From Methanosarcina sp. UBA402 (GTDB lineage Archaea > Halobacteriota > Methanosarcinia > Methanosarcinales > Methanosarcinaceae): 8,276 nucleotides of DNA. Positions within the stretch are counted from its first letter, which is position 1. Every line of letters begins with the position of its first letter. The notes under the pieces were generated by a model. The model worked only from the letters and a program-made list of their open reading frames with translations, searched no databases and had not been told where the DNA came from. A program made the translations under genes and the position numbers. The DNA is taken from NCBI GenBank assembly GCA_002509325.1, contig DADO01000145.1, positions 11,258 through 19,533 on the forward strand. The letters are read 5' to 3'. Below are positions 6,303-8,276 of the stretch, in pieces.

Positions 6303-7081
6303 TGCTTCCTCTTAACGCTACAATAGTACGAATAAATGAAGAGTCTCCTCTGGTCAGGACTTTTTTCTTTGATCTCAGGTTCGAGACTATGGGGCCAGGC
6401 CAGTTTGTAATGGTCTGGGTCAGAGGGCTGGACGAGATACCTATGGGCCTCTCAAGTAAGAATTCCATAACTGTCCAGAAGGTAGGAGAGGCAACCTCAA
6501 AGCTATTTGAGTTGAAAGAAGGAGATTCTTTCGGGCTCAGAGGGCCTTTTGGAAGGGGTTTTACCCTGCCTTCGAAAGAAGAAAAAACGCTGGTTGTTGC
6601 AGGCGGGGTAGGAGCGGCTCCTCTTGCTCCTTATGCCGAGGCAGCTCGGGTTGCAGGTTCTGAGGTTCATACGGTACTTGGAGCGCGGAGTGCAGGCGAC
6701 CTGCTTTTTGAAGAGCGTTTTGCAGAAGCAGGGGAAGTATATGTTTCTACGGATGACGGCTCAAAAGGGACAAAGGGTTTTGTGACCGATGTGCTCAGTA
6801 ACCTCGACCTTTCGGGTTATGATAAAATTGCAGTCTGCGGGCCGGAAATAATGATGGTTTCAGTTTTCAGGCTCCTTGAGGACAGAAAGGTCCTTGAAAA
6901 GTCTGAGTTCAGCCTTCACCGTTATTTCAAATGCGGTATAGGAGTCTGCGGAGCTTGCTGTATAGATAGGTCAGGACTCAGAGTTTGTAAAGACGGACCT
7001 GTATTTTCAGGTTTGCAACTTCTTGACTCCGAACTGGGGAAATATATGAGGGATGCCAGTGGGCAAAGAGTTAAAGTTTAA
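6302..7081 (+). CDS. pyrK: Dihydroorotate dehydrogenase electron-transfer subunit (PyrK)
   Basis: PyrK carries electrons from the FMN of PyrD through a 2Fe-2S cluster and FAD to an acceptor, NAD+ in characterised class 1B enzymes. The 259 residues are of family length. A ferredoxin-reductase-like FAD-binding barrel spans about 1-95, then a nucleotide-binding domain with AGGVGAAPLAP (100-110). The C-terminal 2Fe-2S motif is Cys211-x4-Cys216-x2-Cys219-x9-Cys229, ending in CKDGPVF. Cys220 is an extra adjacent cysteine. The FAD site is unusual: where bacterial PyrK has an Arg-Pro-x-Ser motif, this has DEIPMGLSS (44-52), without that arginine. I believe similar Pro-Met-x-Leu forms occur in archaeal homologues. 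Its start overlaps the pyrD stop (tgatg), implying translational coupling and equal subunit supply. Confidence 0.94.
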   Translation: MLPLNATIVRINEESPLVRTFFFDLRFETMGPGQFVMVWVRGLDEIPMGLSSKNSITVQKVGEATSKLFELKEGDSFGLRGPFGRGFTLPSKEEKTLVVAGGVGAAPLAPYAEAARVAGSEVHTVLGARSAGDLLFEERFAEAGEVYVSTDDGSKGTKGFVTDVLSNLDLSGYDKIAVCGPEIMMVSVFRLLEDRKVLEKSEFSLHRYFKCGIGVCGACCIDRSGLRVCKDGPVFSGLQLLDSELGKYMRDASGQRVKV

Positions 7082-7084
7082 GTT

Positions 7085-7102
7085 TGAGTATGAGTATGAG
7101 TA
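7085..7102. repeat. Hexamer tgagta, three perfect copies
   Basis: Three consecutive copies of tgagta begin four bases after the pyrK stop codon. This is a short microsatellite-like stretch in the 85-base spacer, which also has a weak TATA-like run (ccttttaaaa, near 7106-7115) that might give the next gene its own promoter. I see no terminator-like structure. Confidence 0.7.
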
Positions 7103-7139
7103 TGTCCTTTTAAAAAATGAAGGAATGAAGGCGTAACTG

Positions 7140-7156
7140 TCCTGATAAGCAGGAGG
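7140..7156 (+). promoter_or_regulatory. Ribosome-binding site of the FAH-family gene, overlapped by a small hairpin
   Basis: AGGAGG at 7151-7156 lies ten bases before the ATG at 7167, slightly long spacing but with no better start in frame. The stem tcctg (7140-7144) with cagga (7150-7154), loop ataag, would cover part of this site. A five-base stem is weak, so any effect on translation is speculative. Confidence 0.4.
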
Positions 7157-7166
7157 AGATAGAGAT

Positions 7167-7901
7167 ATGATTGGAAGGTTCAGATCAGGAGATGAGATTT
7201 TTTACGGAGAAATCGAAGATGGGCGCGTGTATCCAAAAGGAGGAGCTTCCGCAGGGATCTTTGAGCTTTCGGAACTTTGCGTCCTCCCGCCTGCATCTCC
7301 TTCCAAAATCGTATGTGTCGGCCTGAACTACCGGGATCATGCTGAAGAGCTACACATGGAAGTCCCGGAAACTCCTGTCCTCTTTTTAAAACCTCCGTCA
7401 GCCGTTATAGGACATGAAGATAAAATTATTTATCCGGAATCCAGCTCCAGAGTAGAATATGAAGCCGAACTCGCAGTCGTTATAGGCAAACGTTGTAAGA
7501 ATATCTCTGCCTCAAAAGCCGCGGATGTAATTGCGGGTTATACCTGCTTTAACGATGTGACTGCACGGGATCTCCAGCAAATAGATGGGCAGTGGACAAG
7601 GGCAAAGAGTTTTGATACCTTTGCAGCTTTCGGGCCTTATCTCGCTTTTCCTGATGAAGTCGATGTTACGGATGCAAAGATCGCCTGCAGGGTAAATGGG
7701 GAAACGAGACAGGCTTCCAGCACTTCAAACCTTATTTTTGACATTCCTTATCTTATTGAATTCATCACCGAGATCATGACCCTGGAAGTAGGAGATGTTA
7801 TTACCACAGGGACGCCGCCAGGAGTTGGAGAACTTCAGCGTGGAGATATTGTGGAAGTTGAGATCCAGGGAATAGGAATACTTAGAAACGAGGTTGTCTG
7901 A
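7167..7901 (+). CDS. Fumarylacetoacetate hydrolase (FAH)-family enzyme, substrate unknown
   Basis: The 244-residue protein belongs to the FAH superfamily, cytosolic metal-dependent enzymes that hydrolyse, isomerise or decarboxylate 2-oxo acids such as acylpyruvates, oxaloacetate or 2-hydroxyhepta-2,4-diene-1,7-dioate. A short N-terminal domain (about 1-45) precedes the catalytic fold. GLNYRDHAEE (52-61) carries a likely catalytic histidine, His58. VEYEAELAVVIGK gives metal ligands Glu99 and Glu101, and Asp130 in CFNDVTARDLQ is the third. KSFDTFAAFGP from Lys147, SNLIFDIPYLI and TTGTPPGVG (213-221) complete the family signature. All key residues are present, so it should be active. The motifs are closest to the acylpyruvase/oxaloacetate decarboxylase group, but this fold does not allow substrate prediction from motifs. 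It follows pyrK by 85 bases and overlaps the next gene by one base, so it is probably coexpressed with that regulator-like protein. Confidence 0.88.
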   Translation: MIGRFRSGDEIFYGEIEDGRVYPKGGASAGIFELSELCVLPPASPSKIVCVGLNYRDHAEELHMEVPETPVLFLKPPSAVIGHEDKIIYPESSSRVEYEAELAVVIGKRCKNISASKAADVIAGYTCFNDVTARDLQQIDGQWTRAKSFDTFAAFGPYLAFPDEVDVTDAKIACRVNGETRQASSTSNLIFDIPYLIEFITEIMTLEVGDVITTGTPPGVGELQRGDIVEVEIQGIGILRNEVV

Positions 7902-8206
7902 TGCTGCTTGAAAATATCAGAACTGAACTTGACCTTACCGAGCGCCATCTTCTGGTGCTCAAAAAAGTTATTGAAGAAGCCCCTATCGGAATCCTGAAAC
8001 TTGCAGAAGTCACCGGAATGCAGAACCACAAAGTGCGCTACTCCCTGAGAGTCCTTGAGCAAGCTAACCTGATCAAACCCTCAGCCCAGGGTGCAGTACC
8101 CGGAGATGCGGTTTCGAAATTCCTGGAGGATTTCGAGCTCGAACTTGAGAAAATCAATGAGAAAATATCCCGCATCCGGGAAATCGAAGCTTCTATTCCC
8201 AAGTAA
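7901..8206 (+). CDS. Small winged-helix DNA-binding protein, putative regulator
   Basis: This is a 101-residue protein that I place only at the level of a winged helix-turn-helix. Residues 14-28 form a first helix, 29-39 (IGILKLAEVTG) the second, and about 42-56 a recognition helix (NHKVRYSLRVLEQAN). A short wing and a Gly/Pro turn follow (58-68). Residues 70-97 are predicted to be one charged helix with heptad-like spacing (FLEDFELELEKINEKI), probably a dimerising coiled coil. No ligand domain, signal peptide or membrane segment is seen. The ATG shares one base with the TGA of the FAH-family gene (tgatg), so the two are translationally coupled. That suggests it controls, or acts with, its partner enzyme. 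It could also be a more global small archaeal regulator. Function is inference. Confidence 0.8.
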   Translation: MLLENIRTELDLTERHLLVLKKVIEEAPIGILKLAEVTGMQNHKVRYSLRVLEQANLIKPSAQGAVPGDAVSKFLEDFELELEKINEKISRIREIEASIPK

Positions 8207-8224
8207 AAGTTCCTGCAGGGAAAG

Positions 8225-8247
8225 AAACTTTTAGGAAAAGTTTTTTT
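8225..8247 (+). terminator. Hairpin with T-run after the winged-helix gene
   Basis: aaactttt (8225-8232) pairs perfectly with aaaagttt (8236-8243) across a three-base agg loop, and the T-run continues to 8247 (seven Ts from 8241). It starts 19 bases after the last stop codon. Both the hairpin and the T-run fit a transcript end, and in archaea the T-run alone may be sufficient. Confidence 0.65.
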
Positions 8248-8252
8248 CAATT

Positions 8253-8276
8253 CAACCGCAACCGTTGCGCCGGTTG
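8253..8276. repeat. Inverted repeat at the window's right edge
   Basis: caaccg (8253-8258) is the reverse complement of cggttg (8271-8276), and gcaac (8258-8262) mirrors gttgc (8264-8268) inside it. It is GC-rich compared with the adjacent terminator region. It is cut by the window end, so its full extent and meaning cannot be judged. It may belong to a further hairpin or to the next gene's upstream region. Confidence 0.4.

Overview
The window looks like a euryarchaeal methanogen chromosome, most probably Methanosarcina. The evidence is the archaeal-type tetrapyrrole enzymes, ribosome-binding sites that match the archaeal 16S tail (GGAGG, GGTGA), very AT-rich spacers with TATA-like motifs, moderate-GC coding regions, and a PyrD/PyrK pair of archaeal character. 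The genus call rests on recognising the protein sequences and was not searched. All eight genes are on the + strand, and I see no mobile element, CRISPR array, tRNA or rRNA.

Layout: positions 1-222 are an AT-rich repeat-bearing leader. It is followed by hemA (glutamyl-tRNA reductase), hemB (porphobilinogen synthase), a 505-bp non-coding gap with hairpins and two separate 21-bp tandem arrays, then hemL (glutamate-1-semialdehyde aminomutase) and hemC (hydroxymethylbilane synthase). After only 24 bp comes pyrD, which overlaps pyrK by one base (catalytic and electron-transfer subunits of a class 1B dihydroorotate dehydrogenase). After a further 85 bp comes a fumarylacetoacetate-hydrolase-family enzyme, which overlaps by one base a 101-residue winged-helix protein. 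A hairpin with a T-run follows at 8225-8247.

The hem genes carry glutamyl-tRNA to hydroxymethylbilane (HemA, HemL, HemB, HemC). That product, once cyclised to uroporphyrinogen III, feeds F430, corrinoid, siroheme and archaeal haem synthesis in methanogens. The cyclising enzyme HemD is not in the window. PyrD/PyrK make orotate for pyrimidines. The last two genes have no established job, but their coupling suggests an enzyme with its own regulator.

The coding content is conventional housekeeping metabolism. The unusual part is the spacers. The leader of hemA, the hemA-hemB gap and the hemB-hemL gap each carry their own short-period repeats (about 16.5/33 bp, 19-20 bp, and two different 21-bp arrays), and the array upstream of hemL keeps a reading frame open as a heptapeptide repeat. 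HemA ends in TAG, which matters because some Methanosarcina decode TAG as pyrrolysine. I found no clearly new multi-gene system.
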